Source: Haloplasmataceae bacterium (lineage in GTDB: Bacteria; Bacillota_I; Bacilli_A; Haloplasmatales; Haloplasmataceae). Taken from it: a stretch of 41,083 nt of DNA. Position 1 is the stretch's first letter, and every line of letters begins with the position of its first letter. A program made the position numbers and the translations under genes. The notes under the pieces were generated by a model, which was given only the letters and a program-made list of their open reading frames with translations, was not told the DNA's origin and searched no databases. This document shows positions 24,021 to 31,707 of the stretch, piece by piece. The stretch is from assembly GCA_029240795.1 (NCBI GenBank), contig JARDZP010000022.1, forward strand, positions 1 to 41,083. The letters run 5' to 3'.

Positions 24021-25344
24021 TATTAAGACATCACTAAAAAATATACTGAATGATATAAATGATAAGTATATCGTTCATATTAGAGGGAATAACCCCTCTT
24101 TTTTTACGAGAAAAAGAAAAGTAACACCTAAATTAATTTTTCTACAGATGATCGCTAATACAGCTAAGTCGTTTAAAAATGAACTTGACAACTTTTATAA
24201 TAACCTATCTATACCTAAAAATGTTTCTACATGGGGATTCACGAAACAAAGACTTAAATTTAATCCGAAAGCCATCTTAACTATCGTACGTGAATATCTC
24301 ATTTACTATTATGAAAATAGTGGTATGGTTAATAAATTAAAGGGTTATTATGTATTTGCGATTGATGGTAGTGATTTTACTGTTCCTTCAACTAATGAAA
24401 ATAAAACAGTGTTTGGTGTTCACAAAGGGATTGAAGGTAATCATCCAGCTATGGGTAAATTGTCTGCCATATATGATTGTTTAAATAAGATGATTATTGA
24501 CATTCAAATTAATACATATAAATACGCCGAAAGTAAATTAGCTGACGAAAATCTTAAAGAAATGCGTCAATTATTTGGAAAAGAGAAAAAGAAAATTATT
24601 ATTTTTGATAGAGGCTATCCGAGTATTAAGTTAATACTTAATTTAATTGACAGTACTGAAAAGTTTTTGTTTAGATTAAAAGCTTCAGATTTTAAAAGAG
24701 AACAAAAATTAATGAAATCTAATGATGAATGGATTGATATTGTATTTAATAGAGCTAGACTTAATCAGTTTAGAACTGATTATTATTTAGTTGAGAGACT
24801 ATTAGAATTAGGGAAACTAAATCTTAGATTTGTGAAGGTTCCTATCAAAACTCCTGTTGGAGAAATAATTGATGAATACTTACTTACTAATTTAGATAAT
24901 AATGAGTTTAATTTGGATGATTTAAACCATCTTTATCATTTACGTTGGAATATTGAGACTTCATACAGAATGTTAAAATCCAATTTAAAATTAGAAGATT
25001 TTAGCGGATTAAAGTCTACTATTGTTATTCAAGATGTTTATATGAGTGTTTTTGTTTTTAATTTAACACAAGATGTTATATTACATGCTAATAAGAATCA
25101 TAAAATTGAACAAGAAAAGTATAGATATAAGATGAAAATTAATAATAATTACGCTATAGGAGCAATAAAAACTAATTTTATCAAAATAATTATAGAAAAA
25201 AACGTTAAAAAGAGTGATAAGATGTTAAAGGAATTAATAAAAAAAATTTCAGAAAATCTAATTCCCATCAGGGATGATCGAAGTTATTCAAGAGATATTA
25301 CTCCAGTTAACAAATGTCGTATGTCATATAAATATTCTTATTAA
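23998..25344 (+). CDS. IS4-family transposase
   Basis: DDE transposase of 448 residues that cuts and moves its own element. The catalytic triad is visible: D123 in FAIDGSD, D204 in IIFDRGYPS and E320 in YHLRWNIETSYRMLK. The last block is the exact Y-(2)-R-(3)-E-(6)-K signature of IS4. The N-terminal DNA-binding part is about 1-110, with an insertion region between the second D and E. The frame is intact, so the element may be active. The ATG at 23998 has GGAG upstream and sits inside the end of the small accessory frame. A hairpin terminator follows at 25369. Confidence 0.93.
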   Translation: MKKTKKYSIKTSLKNILNDINDKYIVHIRGNNPSFFTRKRKVTPKLIFLQMIANTAKSFKNELDNFYNNLSIPKNVSTWGFTKQRLKFNPKAILTIVREYLIYYYENSGMVNKLKGYYVFAIDGSDFTVPSTNENKTVFGVHKGIEGNHPAMGKLSAIYDCLNKMIIDIQINTYKYAESKLADENLKEMRQLFGKEKKKIIIFDRGYPSIKLILNLIDSTEKFLFRLKASDFKREQKLMKSNDEWIDIVFNRARLNQFRTDYYLVERLLELGKLNLRFVKVPIKTPVGEIIDEYLLTNLDNNEFNLDDLNHLYHLRWNIETSYRMLKSNLKLEDFSGLKSTIVIQDVYMSVFVFNLTQDVILHANKNHKIEQEKYRYKMKINNNYAIGAIKTNFIKIIIEKNVKKSDKMLKELIKKISENLIPIRDDRSYSRDITPVNKCRMSYKYSY

Positions 25345-25368
25345 TAAATATAAATCCATAAAAATCAA

Positions 25369-25393
25369 AAAACTCAATAAAATTGAGTTTTTT
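25369..25393 (+). terminator. Terminator after the transposase
   Basis: A perfect 10 bp stem (AAAACTCAAT with ATTGAGTTTT), a 3-base loop and T tract. Confidence 0.85.
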
Positions 25394-25410
25394 AATGCTA
25401 CATAAATTTA

Positions 25411-25453
25411 TAGGCACATATGTTTTTTTAATTATCATATATGCCTATTTTTG
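25411..25453. terminator. Hairpin in the right end of the IS
   Basis: TAGGCACATATG pairs with CATATATGCCTA (one mismatch), followed by TTTTTG on the plus strand. It can also end the minus-strand four-helix protein gene whose stop is at 25459. Confidence 0.65.
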
Positions 25454-25458
25454 TCAAG

Positions 25459-25833
25459 TCATCCAAAGTTGATGACATTGTTTTCACCTATTTGTGTATC
25501 TTTAAATAAGTCAACAGCGTAGTGTGCAGCTTCAAGGCATACTTGAGCACACAACTTACTTGACTCGTCTGAAAAATGGTTACATTCATTCGCTGTAGTT
25601 TTAAGCATATGAGTGGCTGTTAGTACCATTTCTTTTAAGTGCTCAGATTGTAATGAGATAAATGCGACTGTTTGTTGGCAAAACATAGCAGTTTCTATTA
25701 AGAAATGAGCTTCTTTAACGCGTTTAGCTACTTCATGACTGCCTAACGCCTCATCAAAGAGTTCGTAACAAGCTTGTGAGCAGTCATTCAAATAATCGAT
25801 TAAATCTTGATATTCATTGTTTAATATTTCCAT
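25459..25833 (-). CDS. Four-helix-bundle Cys-rich protein (Csp/DUF326-like), 3' end supplied by the IS
   Basis: It has 124 residues in four helices with the spaced cysteines of cytosolic copper-storage (DUF326/Csp) proteins: CSQAC at 18-22, one Cys in each of helices 2 and 3 (FCQQ, ECNH), and CAQVC near 94-98, plus several His. The number of Cys is lower than in full Csp proteins, so copper capacity is uncertain. The start has AGGAGGATATA upstream. The last residues (NNVINFG) and the stop are encoded by the 16-base IS repeat at 25466-25481 and bases beyond, so the natural C terminus was probably replaced; only a few residues can be affected. Confidence 0.75.
   Translation of the reverse strand: MEILNNEYQDLIDYLNDCSQACYELFDEALGSHEVAKRVKEAHFLIETAMFCQQTVAFISLQSEHLKEMVLTATHMLKTTANECNHFSDESSKLCAQVCLEAAHYAVDLFKDTQIGENNVINFG
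25466..25481 (-). repeat. Right terminal inverted repeat of the IS
   Basis: Exact reverse complement of 23597-23612, located inside the 3' end of the Csp-like gene. Confidence 0.6.
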
Positions 25834-25891
25834 ATATTATATCCTCCTTTTATTTTTAGTATTTAAATAAAAGGATAATACATACATTATT

Positions 25892-27064
25892 TTAATACAC
25901 TTGTAAAATAAATAGTTTTAAATAAAGTGATTCATCATAACCCCATAAAATGGGATGATCTTTAGCTTGAAATCTTATTTCAACTTCACGAATCGTCTTT
26001 TTAGCGTCTTTAGCGGATTCTTCTAACATTTCTTTAAATAACTCTTTAGTCATATAATGTGAACATGAAGCAGTTATTAAAAAGCCACCAGGTTTAACTA
26101 ATTTCATTCCTCTTAAGTTAATTTCTTTATATCCACGATATGCACTTTCAATTTTTTTAGCCGATTTGGTAAATGCTGGTGGATCTAATATAACAACATC
26201 AAATTGACGATGTGTATCAGTATATTCTTTTAATAAGTCAAAGGCATTAGCACAGACTAAATCAATTTTGCTTTCTAATTTGTTTAATTCTGCATTCTTT
26301 TTAGCTAATTCTAATGCATGTTCAGAAATATCAACCGCTGTTACATGTTTTGCACCGTAGAAAGCAGCATGTAATGCAAATCCGCCAGTATGTGTAAAGC
26401 AATCTAAAACTGAAGCGTCTTTTACAAGTGATTTAATCGCTGCATGGTTTTCTCTTTGATCTAAAAAGCTTCCAGTCTTTTGTCCACCGTCGATATCAAC
26501 ATACATTTTAATTTCATTTTCATTTATAATAGTAACAGTATCAAAATTACCGTATAAATAACCTTTATGTTCTTCTAATCCTTCTAATAACCGAACAGAA
26601 TTGTCGTTACGTTCATAAATACCTTTTGGTTTTACGATTTCAACCAATAATTTAACAATAAGCTCTTTATATTGATCAATTCCCAAAGTTAATGTTTGAA
26701 TTGATAAATATTCATTAAACTTATCAACAATTAACCCCGGTAATTCATCAGCTTCACCGAATATTACACGGCAACTAGAGGTATCAACAACTTTTTTACG
26801 ATAATTATAAGCTCTTTCAATACGTCTACGAAAGAATTCTTCATTTATTTCTTCATTTTGTTCTCTTGTCATGATTCTCACTAAGATCAGTGAGTTAGGA
26901 TTAATATAACCTTTACCTAAGAACCTTTGCTTATGGTTATACACTTCCACAATATCACCAGGTAAGTAATCACCATCAATCGTTTCAACTTCATTTTTAT
27001 ATACCCAAGGGTGACCATTTTCTACCCGTTTTTTAATTCCTAATTTTAAAATTACTTTTGTCAT
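25892..27064 (-). CDS. rlmI: 23S rRNA cytosine-5 methyltransferase, RlmI family
   Basis: SAM-dependent methyltransferase of 390 residues. An N-terminal PUA domain (1-75; GHPWVYKNEVETIDGDYLPGD, GKGYINPNSLILVRI) precedes an RlmI-like linker (FGEADELPGLIVDKF) and the catalytic domain with VLDCFTHTGGFALHA (SAM loop), VILDPPAF and the ASCSHYM segment with the catalytic Cys. RlmI of E. coli modifies C1962 of 23S rRNA; the Gram-positive relative is YwbD. A monocistronic minus-strand gene; AAGGAG precedes the ATG at 27064. Confidence 0.92.
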   Translation of the reverse strand: MTKVILKLGIKKRVENGHPWVYKNEVETIDGDYLPGDIVEVYNHKQRFLGKGYINPNSLILVRIMTREQNEEINEEFFRRRIERAYNYRKKVVDTSSCRVIFGEADELPGLIVDKFNEYLSIQTLTLGIDQYKELIVKLLVEIVKPKGIYERNDNSVRLLEGLEEHKGYLYGNFDTVTIINENEIKMYVDIDGGQKTGSFLDQRENHAAIKSLVKDASVLDCFTHTGGFALHAAFYGAKHVTAVDISEHALELAKKNAELNKLESKIDLVCANAFDLLKEYTDTHRQFDVVILDPPAFTKSAKKIESAYRGYKEINLRGMKLVKPGGFLITASCSHYMTKELFKEMLEESAKDAKKTIREVEIRFQAKDHPILWGYDESLYLKLFILQVY

Positions 27065-27203
27065 TTTTTACTCCTTTAATAACTTTACCATTAATATTAT
27101 ATACTGTTATTATTTGCTAACTCAAGTGTTTTCATATAATGTATTACAAAAATTAATAAGAAGATAATATTAATGAGACATATAATACAGTAGGAGTGAT
27201 AAA

Positions 27204-27488
27204 ATGGCAAGTAATAGAGAAAGTCAAAGAAACGTACTTTATAATACTGAAAAATATCAAGCACAAAATGATTATGTAAAAGATCTAATCGACAGAGAAA
27301 AAAATATTGTCAATGAAGACAAATATAATGTAGAACTGGGTAAGGATTTCACCATAAATGCAATCCCAGAAAACCTAGTAGAACAACATAAAGATATCAC
27401 AGGTTATACTGCTGGACTGATTACAAGAGATCTTGTAACTATGGGAGAACAAATGATATCAAATAATAAAAAGGAAAATAAAAAATAA
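27204..27488 (+). CDS. Small protein resembling alpha/beta-type small acid-soluble spore proteins
   Basis: It has 94 residues, is highly charged and lacks Cys. Two blocks match the SASP pattern in order: YNVELGKDFT (family FGVNLGADTT) and GYTAGLITRDLVTMGEQM (family GSVGGEITKRLVSMAEQQM). An N-terminal hydrophilic helix and a Lys/Asn-rich tail are added, and about 14 residues are inserted between the blocks. SASPs coat spore DNA; here the GPR protease site (EIA/EFA) is not seen. AGGAGTGAT precedes the ATG, and a terminator follows, so it is an isolated gene. If correct, it is a SASP homologue in a lineage not known for spores; the match was made by eye. Confidence 0.6.
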   Translation: MASNRESQRNVLYNTEKYQAQNDYVKDLIDREKNIVNEDKYNVELGKDFTINAIPENLVEQHKDITGYTAGLITRDLVTMGEQMISNNKKENKK

Positions 27489-27493
27489 AACTA

Positions 27494-27525
27494 TAAAAGA
27501 TGATTAAAAATCATCTTTTATTCTA
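27494..27525 (+). terminator. Terminator after the SASP-like gene
   Basis: A perfect 12 bp stem (TAAAAGATGATT with AATCATCTTTTA), a 3-base loop and a T-rich tract. Confidence 0.8.
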
Positions 27526-27773
27526 TGATATCGATAAAATTTTAATTACTAATAAACTAATTTAAATATGTGAGGTACATATTGGGGAAATAAGTGTATA
27601 GTAATTATAACTTTTGCTCAGTTTAACTTTACATTCAAACTTTTGTGGCTATGTTTAAGAGAATTGTTGAAAAATTACATATTTTCCAATACTTTCAATA
27701 TATGTTTATAAAAAAACGTTTGAAATGGTATTATATAATATATAGATAATAAATTATATAAGGGGGTGTGTTT

Positions 27774-28070
27774 ATGAATAAGAATATTTTAACATTCAAT
27801 GTTGTAATAGGATTCATTAGTCTTATTTTGTTGTTAAGAGGAGTATATCTTATTGATAATTCCGGAAGGGTTGCAACTAACATATACTTTTATCTAGATG
27901 ACAGTTTTAAAAAAACTTTTTTATCCTATTTAGATGGAACAAATAATGTAATACAACATTATATAAAGGTTGTAATTTTAAAAGGTGTTATTTACATTTT
28001 AATCAGTCTTTGTGGTTTAGTTTTTAGTTGCAGAAATTTAAACAAAGAGTTGTCTATTAAACAAAATTAG
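27774..28070 (+). CDS. Small two-helix membrane protein of unknown function
   Basis: It has 98 residues. Membrane helices lie at about 6-25 and 67-85, and a short extracytoplasmic loop (NSGRVATNIYFYLDDSFKKTFLSYLDGTNNVI) lies between. The family is not recognised. ATG 27774 is preferred, with AGGGGGTG upstream; an in-frame GTG at 27768 lies within the ribosome site. TATAAT at 27734-27739 is a plausible -10. The 285 bases before it hold the preceding terminator and otherwise nothing I can name. It neighbours a decayed IS, so it may be a remnant or cargo gene. Confidence 0.6.
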   Translation: MNKNILTFNVVIGFISLILLLRGVYLIDNSGRVATNIYFYLDDSFKKTFLSYLDGTNNVIQHYIKVVILKGVIYILISLCGLVFSCRNLNKELSIKQN

Positions 28071-28143
28071 GCTTTTGATTACTTACATTTTCAATTTTCG
28101 TATCTGCGTAGAACAAATATGCGTGAAGCAATAAATTCTTCAT

Positions 28144-28982
28144 TTAAATTTGTTCTTTTTTGTTTTTAAAGAGTTCTTTGTATTTAAACCAACCTAAATA
28201 ATTTGATAAATGTTTAGTTGAGACACTATTGAACTTTCGAATCCAACTATTTTCGAGAATGAAAATAATTTACATTTTGAAGATGATATATATCTTCTTT
28301 CTTTTTACCACCTTTTAATTTTATATGCTTTATTAGGATAACTTCTATGACTATCTATGCAAATTATTGAATATTACTCAATGTGACTATCATAAGGTCG
28401 CCTAAGGTGATTTATAGAGATCTTACCCATATTTGTCATCTCTAAAATAATATTTTCATTCCTATCAATTACAGTTGAAACACAAACATACTCTTAACTT
28501 ATCCCACTTGTTTTGACTTCTCCACCACGTTTATGTGGTTTACGAGGAATGACAAAATCACTCTTTTATGATTACCTTTAAAACTCTCTAATAAGAATGT
28601 TTCGTCTGCTTCGATTATTCCTTCTACATCTCCTCTACCAACAAATTGTTTTATCGCATCAGAACCTTATTCGCCAATAAAATGCTGTTGGAAGACTAAT
28701 TCCACAAATGAAAGTGGTTTTCCTTAAGGAAAATTCTTTCTTTGAGTCAGACAAAGGTGTTGCAGTAAAATCATTAAATGTCTTGCGACAATCTTTACAA
28801 AGAAAGCGTTGTTTATCGTAAAATTTTCCATTTTTAACAACATGATTTGAACTACATTTAGGACATATTTTGTCCTTGTTAAATCTCATCTCTCTTAACT
28901 CTTTTGTAATCATTCTCGTTGCTAGTTCTTTTTGGATATCAATTAGTTCCAGAAACTTATACTGAGCTAAAGGGATAATCAT
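28144..28982 (-). pseudogene. Decayed IS1595-family transposase
   Basis: Read on the minus strand from ATG 28982. The first 107 codons are open and hold the IS1595 zinc ribbon (CPKCSSNHVVKNGKFYDKQRFLCKDC) and the helix GISLPTAFYWR, then the frame breaks near 28670. The next frame continues with AIKQFVGRGDVEGIIEADETF (first catalytic Asp) and LESFKGNHK, then HKRGGEVKTSG, a stop at about 28496, VCVSTVIDRNENI, and a C-terminal end KHLSNYLGWFKYKELF stopping at 28144. Several shifts and stops are present, so it is a dead copy of nearly full length (about 280 codons). Terminal repeats were not found; the 150 bases beyond 28982 hold nothing recognisable. Confidence 0.88.
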
Positions 28983-29134
28983 ATTTTATATTTATTAGAA
29001 ATCATAAATGTATACAGGTAATGGAAGTCAAATTACATGAAATAAATATATGTATTATTGTCAAAATTCTAATAAGTAATATCATCCTGATGTATTGAGA
29101 GTTTAAGTAATGTAATATTTGAATTATTAATTGA

Positions 29135-29168
29135 TATTAAAAAGCACAGTTCACTGAACTGTGCTTCT
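29135..29168 (-). terminator. Terminator of the znuC-znuB-zur operon
   Basis: AAGCACAGTTCA pairs with TGAACTGTGCTT (12 bp), followed on the minus strand by TTTTAATATC. It lies 5 bases beyond the zur stop. Confidence 0.85.
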
Positions 29169-29170
29169 AT

Positions 29171-29593
29171 TTATAATAAAGAATCTTTACATCCACCACA
29201 TAAACCAAATAATTCTAACTTATGACCCTGTATGGTGAAACTTGTTTTTTCTTCTAATTCTTTTTCATAAGTTGTAAATGGACAACCATCAATCTCAACA
29301 ACCTTTTTACAATTTTTACAAATTAAATAATGTTTATGATCGTGATGATTGATAATGAAACAAGCTTTTGTGTTTTCATTAATGTATGTTTTAATGATTA
29401 ATCCTTTGGTACTAAATAAATCAAGAATTCGATAAATGGTCGAAAGACTGATAGCTTCATCTAATTCTTGATATTTTAGAAATATTTCTTCTGCGGTTAT
29501 TGGCTGAGATGATTGATGTAAAATATCATAAACTAAATTTCTTTGCTTTGTGTTTTTAATCCCCACATTAAAAAACAATTTATTTTGTTTCAT
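29171..29593 (-). CDS. zur: Fur-family repressor, probably Zur
   Basis: Metal-responsive repressor of 140 residues. A winged helix (about 10-85; IKNTKQRNLVYDILHQSSQPITAEEIF, AISLSTIYRILDLF) precedes the dimer domain with the His-rich metal loop HHDHKH at 83-88 and two structural zinc pairs, CKNC at 92-95 and CGGC at 132-135. Sequence alone does not separate Zur from Fur or PerR, but its place as third gene after znuC and znuB, 8 bases behind the permease gene, makes zinc the likely effector. A palindrome in front of znuC is the likely target, so the operon would be autoregulated. Confidence 0.85.
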   Translation of the reverse strand: MKQNKLFFNVGIKNTKQRNLVYDILHQSSQPITAEEIFLKYQELDEAISLSTIYRILDLFSTKGLIIKTYINENTKACFIINHHDHKHYLICKNCKKVVEIDGCPFTTYEKELEEKTSFTIQGHKLELFGLCGGCKDSLL

Positions 29594-29601
29594 TATTTCA
29601 C

Positions 29602-30609
29602 CTACTTCTTTAATTTTTTATTGATATAGAGGATGATGAAGACGATAGAATTCATCATTACAATCGCAGGTCCTGGGGGGATATCAAAAACATAGGATGA
29701 AAAAATTCCCAAAAAAACACTTGATAAAGAGATAATCGCTGATATGATAATCGTTTGCTTAAAGCCTTTTGATATTTGTAAACTGGATACTGTCGGAAAG
29801 ATGATTAAACTTGATATTAATAATGTCCCGATTATGCTAATACCGATAGTGATAGTGACTGCGGTTAAAACTGATAAAACATAATTAATAAACCTTGTAT
29901 TTATTCCACTCACTTTTGCGAATTCTTCATCAAAAGTTATAGAAAAAAAAGTATGATAGAAGAAGATAATAATAAATAATACAAAAATGGATATTCCCAG
30001 TGAAAGTTTAACATCTAAGTCTGTTACAGACAAAATACTACCAATTAAATAATCGTTTATGTCTATATTCAACCCTTTTGATAAACTTGGGATTAATATG
30101 CCTAATGCGACAGAAAATGATGATATTAACCCGATTGCGGCGTCACCATGTATTTCCGCTTTTTCCGTTAATTTAATGATTAAGATAGAAGCAATCGCAA
30201 CAAGTGGTATTGATAATGCGAGTGGGGCAAAACCTAAAACTAAAGATATTGCGACAGAAGCAAAACTAACATGAGCTAGTCCATCACCAATCATGGAATA
30301 CTTTTTTAATACTAAAAATGTTCCTAAGAATGCACTACTAAACGCTACGAGTGAACCAACTAAGATCGCTCTTCTAATAAAAGGAAACTGAAGAGCGTAA
30401 ATGCTTGAATTTATGTATATAAGCAAGCTGTAAATTATATTAATCTTTAAAATTAATAATAAAGCTATATAGAGGACACTAAGTAGTAGTGTAATTTTTA
30501 TTAAATTTTTATATCCATTTTTAATTTTTATTTTTGCTAATAAATAATTGCTTAGGAAATAAGTGCTAATAATGATTATTGCTAGTAATATTACTTTTAA
30601 AATTTCCAT
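29602..30609 (-). CDS. znuB: Zinc/manganese ABC transporter permease
   Basis: Membrane channel of a metal-uptake ABC transporter. It has 335 residues; the ABC-3 family core (about nine helices) starts near residue 70 with FPFIRRAILVGSLVAFSSAFLGTFLVLKKYSMIGDGLAHVSFASVA, the family signature. An extra N-terminal region of two or three hydrophobic helices (1-68) is longer than in typical ZnuB (about 260-280 residues). AGGAGG is upstream of the ATG. It follows znuC by 8 bases. A dedicated solute-binding protein (ZnuA) is not encoded next to it. Confidence 0.9.
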   Translation of the reverse strand: MEILKVILLAIIIISTYFLSNYLLAKIKIKNGYKNLIKITLLLSVLYIALLLILKINIIYSLLIYINSSIYALQFPFIRRAILVGSLVAFSSAFLGTFLVLKKYSMIGDGLAHVSFASVAISLVLGFAPLALSIPLVAIASILIIKLTEKAEIHGDAAIGLISSFSVALGILIPSLSKGLNIDINDYLIGSILSVTDLDVKLSLGISIFVLFIIIFFYHTFFSITFDEEFAKVSGINTRFINYVLSVLTAVTITIGISIIGTLLISSLIIFPTVSSLQISKGFKQTIIISAIISLSSVFLGIFSSYVFDIPPGPAIVMMNSIVFIILYINKKLKK

Positions 30610-30617
30610 ATGTCCTC

Positions 30618-31307
30618 CTAATGTTTATGCAAAACATAATGGCTACTATTTAAATAGTCATGATATTTTCCGAAAAAGATGACTTCACGATCGATAAATA
30701 AAATTTTATCCTGACAACTTTCAATTGAATTAATATCGTGTGTTACATGAAGTATTGTCACGTGTTCTTCTTGATTGAGCTTTTTTAATAACTCATAGAA
30801 GTCTTTTCTAAAGTTTGGATCTAAGGCACTAGCTGGTTCATCTAAAATAAGCATTTTCGGATTACTGATTAAAGCTCTTGCTAAAAATACACGTTGTTGT
30901 TGGCCACCAGAAAGCGTTCCGATTTTTCGATCCTTTAAGTCAATGATTTGAAGTTTAGTTAAAATTTCATCTATATTTTTCTTGTCTTGAGAATTAATCA
31001 TTTTTGGATGTTTTTTACTAGCTAATAAACCATGTGAAACAACTTCTTTAACTGTTGCCGGAAATAGTGAATCTTTAGTAAAAGCACGTTGTGGTAAATA
31101 ACCAATGTTTTTGTTCTCAAAGTATCTTTCACCAGAACTTATGTCAACTAAACCTAAAATAGCTTTAACTAATGTTGATTTACCTGCACCATTAGGGCCA
31201 ACGATACTAATATAGTCTCCCTCGTTAACATCAAAATTGATGTTTTTTAATGCCTGATATTTTCCAAATTGAACTGATAAGTTTTTGACTGATAATATAT
31301 TTTCCAT
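30618..31307 (-). CDS. znuC: Zinc/manganese ABC transporter ATP-binding protein
   Basis: ATPase of the metal-uptake transporter, 229 residues. Walker A is GPNGAGKST (about 37-45), the Q-loop lies in IGYLPQRAF, the signature is LSGGQQQRVFLARAL, Walker B MLILDEPASALDP and the switch His in HVTHDI. First gene of a minus-strand operon with znuB and zur. The start ATG has TCGAGGGAT upstream. The promoter region carries a 17-base palindrome overlapping the -35. Confidence 0.92.
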   Translation of the reverse strand: MENILSVKNLSVQFGKYQALKNINFDVNEGDYISIVGPNGAGKSTLVKAILGLVDISSGERYFENKNIGYLPQRAFTKDSLFPATVKEVVSHGLLASKKHPKMINSQDKKNIDEILTKLQIIDLKDRKIGTLSGGQQQRVFLARALISNPKMLILDEPASALDPNFRKDFYELLKKLNQEEHVTILHVTHDINSIESCQDKILFIDREVIFFGKYHDYLNSSHYVLHKH

Positions 31308-31379
31308 TTTATCCCTCGATTAAGTATTTAACTATATAATAATCCATATCTATTATTATTATGCACATTTTTTATGCAA

Positions 31380-31396
31380 ATGCAAACTATTCGCAT
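31380..31396 (-). promoter_or_regulatory. Probable Zur operator in the znuC promoter
   Basis: On the minus strand ATGCGAA-TAG-TTTGCAT is a 17-base palindrome with one mismatch. It covers the -35 candidate TTGCAT; a TGTG-CATAAT extended -10 lies 16 bases on, 80-90 bases before the start. A further ATGCAA half-site lies at 31374-31379. The sequence is not the classic Bacillus Zur box. Confidence 0.55.
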
Positions 31397-31429
31397 GTGA
31401 TTACTAAAAAAATGAATAGAATAATGATA

Positions 31430-31464
31430 CAAACAAAAAAGAGAGGTGATTAAGCCTCTCTTTT
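31430..31464 (-). terminator. Terminator of the zinc-ribbon gene
   Basis: AAAAGAGAGG pairs with CCTCTCTTTT around an 8-base loop, with a T6 run on the minus strand. It starts 10 bases after the stop. Confidence 0.85.
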
Positions 31465-31474
31465 ATAGTTGTAA

Positions 31475-31648
31475 TTAGAATCTTCCACGTTGTTGTGGTT
31501 TAGATGATTGTTGTTTTCTTGATTTTCTACAATCGTTACATCTAACTGGATCGTTTTCAAAACCTTTTTCTTTGTAGAATGCTTGTTCACCTTCAGTGAA
31601 TAAGAATTCTTTTCCACAATCTTTACAAATAACTTTTTTGTCAGCCAT
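31475..31648 (-). CDS. Small zinc-ribbon protein (zf-trcl type)
   Basis: It has 57 residues. Two zinc-binding pairs, CKDC (8-11) and CNDC (37-40), flank a central FLFTEGEQAFYKEKGFENDPVRC segment, the usual form of the zf-trcl probable zinc-binding domain. A basic Gln/Arg tail (RKSRKQQ...QQRGRF) may bind RNA or DNA. The Shine-Dalgarno AAGGAGGT is strong, and the codons are the preferred AT-rich set, so high expression is likely. It stands between the Znu operon and rnr. An inverted repeat in its leader may control it. Function is unknown for the family. Confidence 0.88.
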   Translation of the reverse strand: MADKKVICKDCGKEFLFTEGEQAFYKEKGFENDPVRCNDCRKSRKQQSSKPQQRGRF

Positions 31649-31663
31649 GAGTCATACCTCCTT

Positions 31664-31707
31664 CTAAGATAGGTATAATATTTGGAAGTTTACTGTCAGT
31701 ATCTTAG
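31664..31707 (-). promoter_or_regulatory. Leader inverted repeat of the zinc-ribbon gene
   Basis: CTAAGATA and TATCTTAG (8 bp perfect) enclose 28 bases including the near-palindrome TACTGTCAGTA (31691-31701). The 3' arm abuts the AAGGAGGT ribosome site on the minus strand. It could be an RNA stem that affects translation, or operator sites in the promoter. Confidence 0.35.

Larger units (their letters stand above)
23597..25481 (+). mobile_element. IS4-type insertion sequence
   Basis: An identical 16-base sequence, ACAATGTCATCAACTT, stands at 23597-23612 and, inverted, at 25466-25481. The similarity continues inward in relaxed form, with G and TTGAC at matching offsets. The 1.9 kb between holds an inside-end terminator, a strong promoter, a small accessory frame and a YREK-type transposase. 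These repeats are read as the terminal inverted repeats. No clear target duplication was found beside them, so the exact ends may differ by a few bases. The right end lies inside the neighbouring minus-strand gene. Confidence 0.65.

Noticed and set aside
23580-25500. Target-site duplication beside the IS
   Set aside because: Bases beside the two 16-base repeats (AGTTTGC on the left, TTTCACC on the right) do not match, so no duplication can be claimed.
28983-29134. Terminal repeats of the IS1595 relic
   Set aside because: No inverted sequence was found that matches the region near 28100; the ends have probably decayed.
30059-30274. Plus-strand open frame inside znuB
   Set aside because: Antisense to a conserved membrane protein and lacking any initiation signal.
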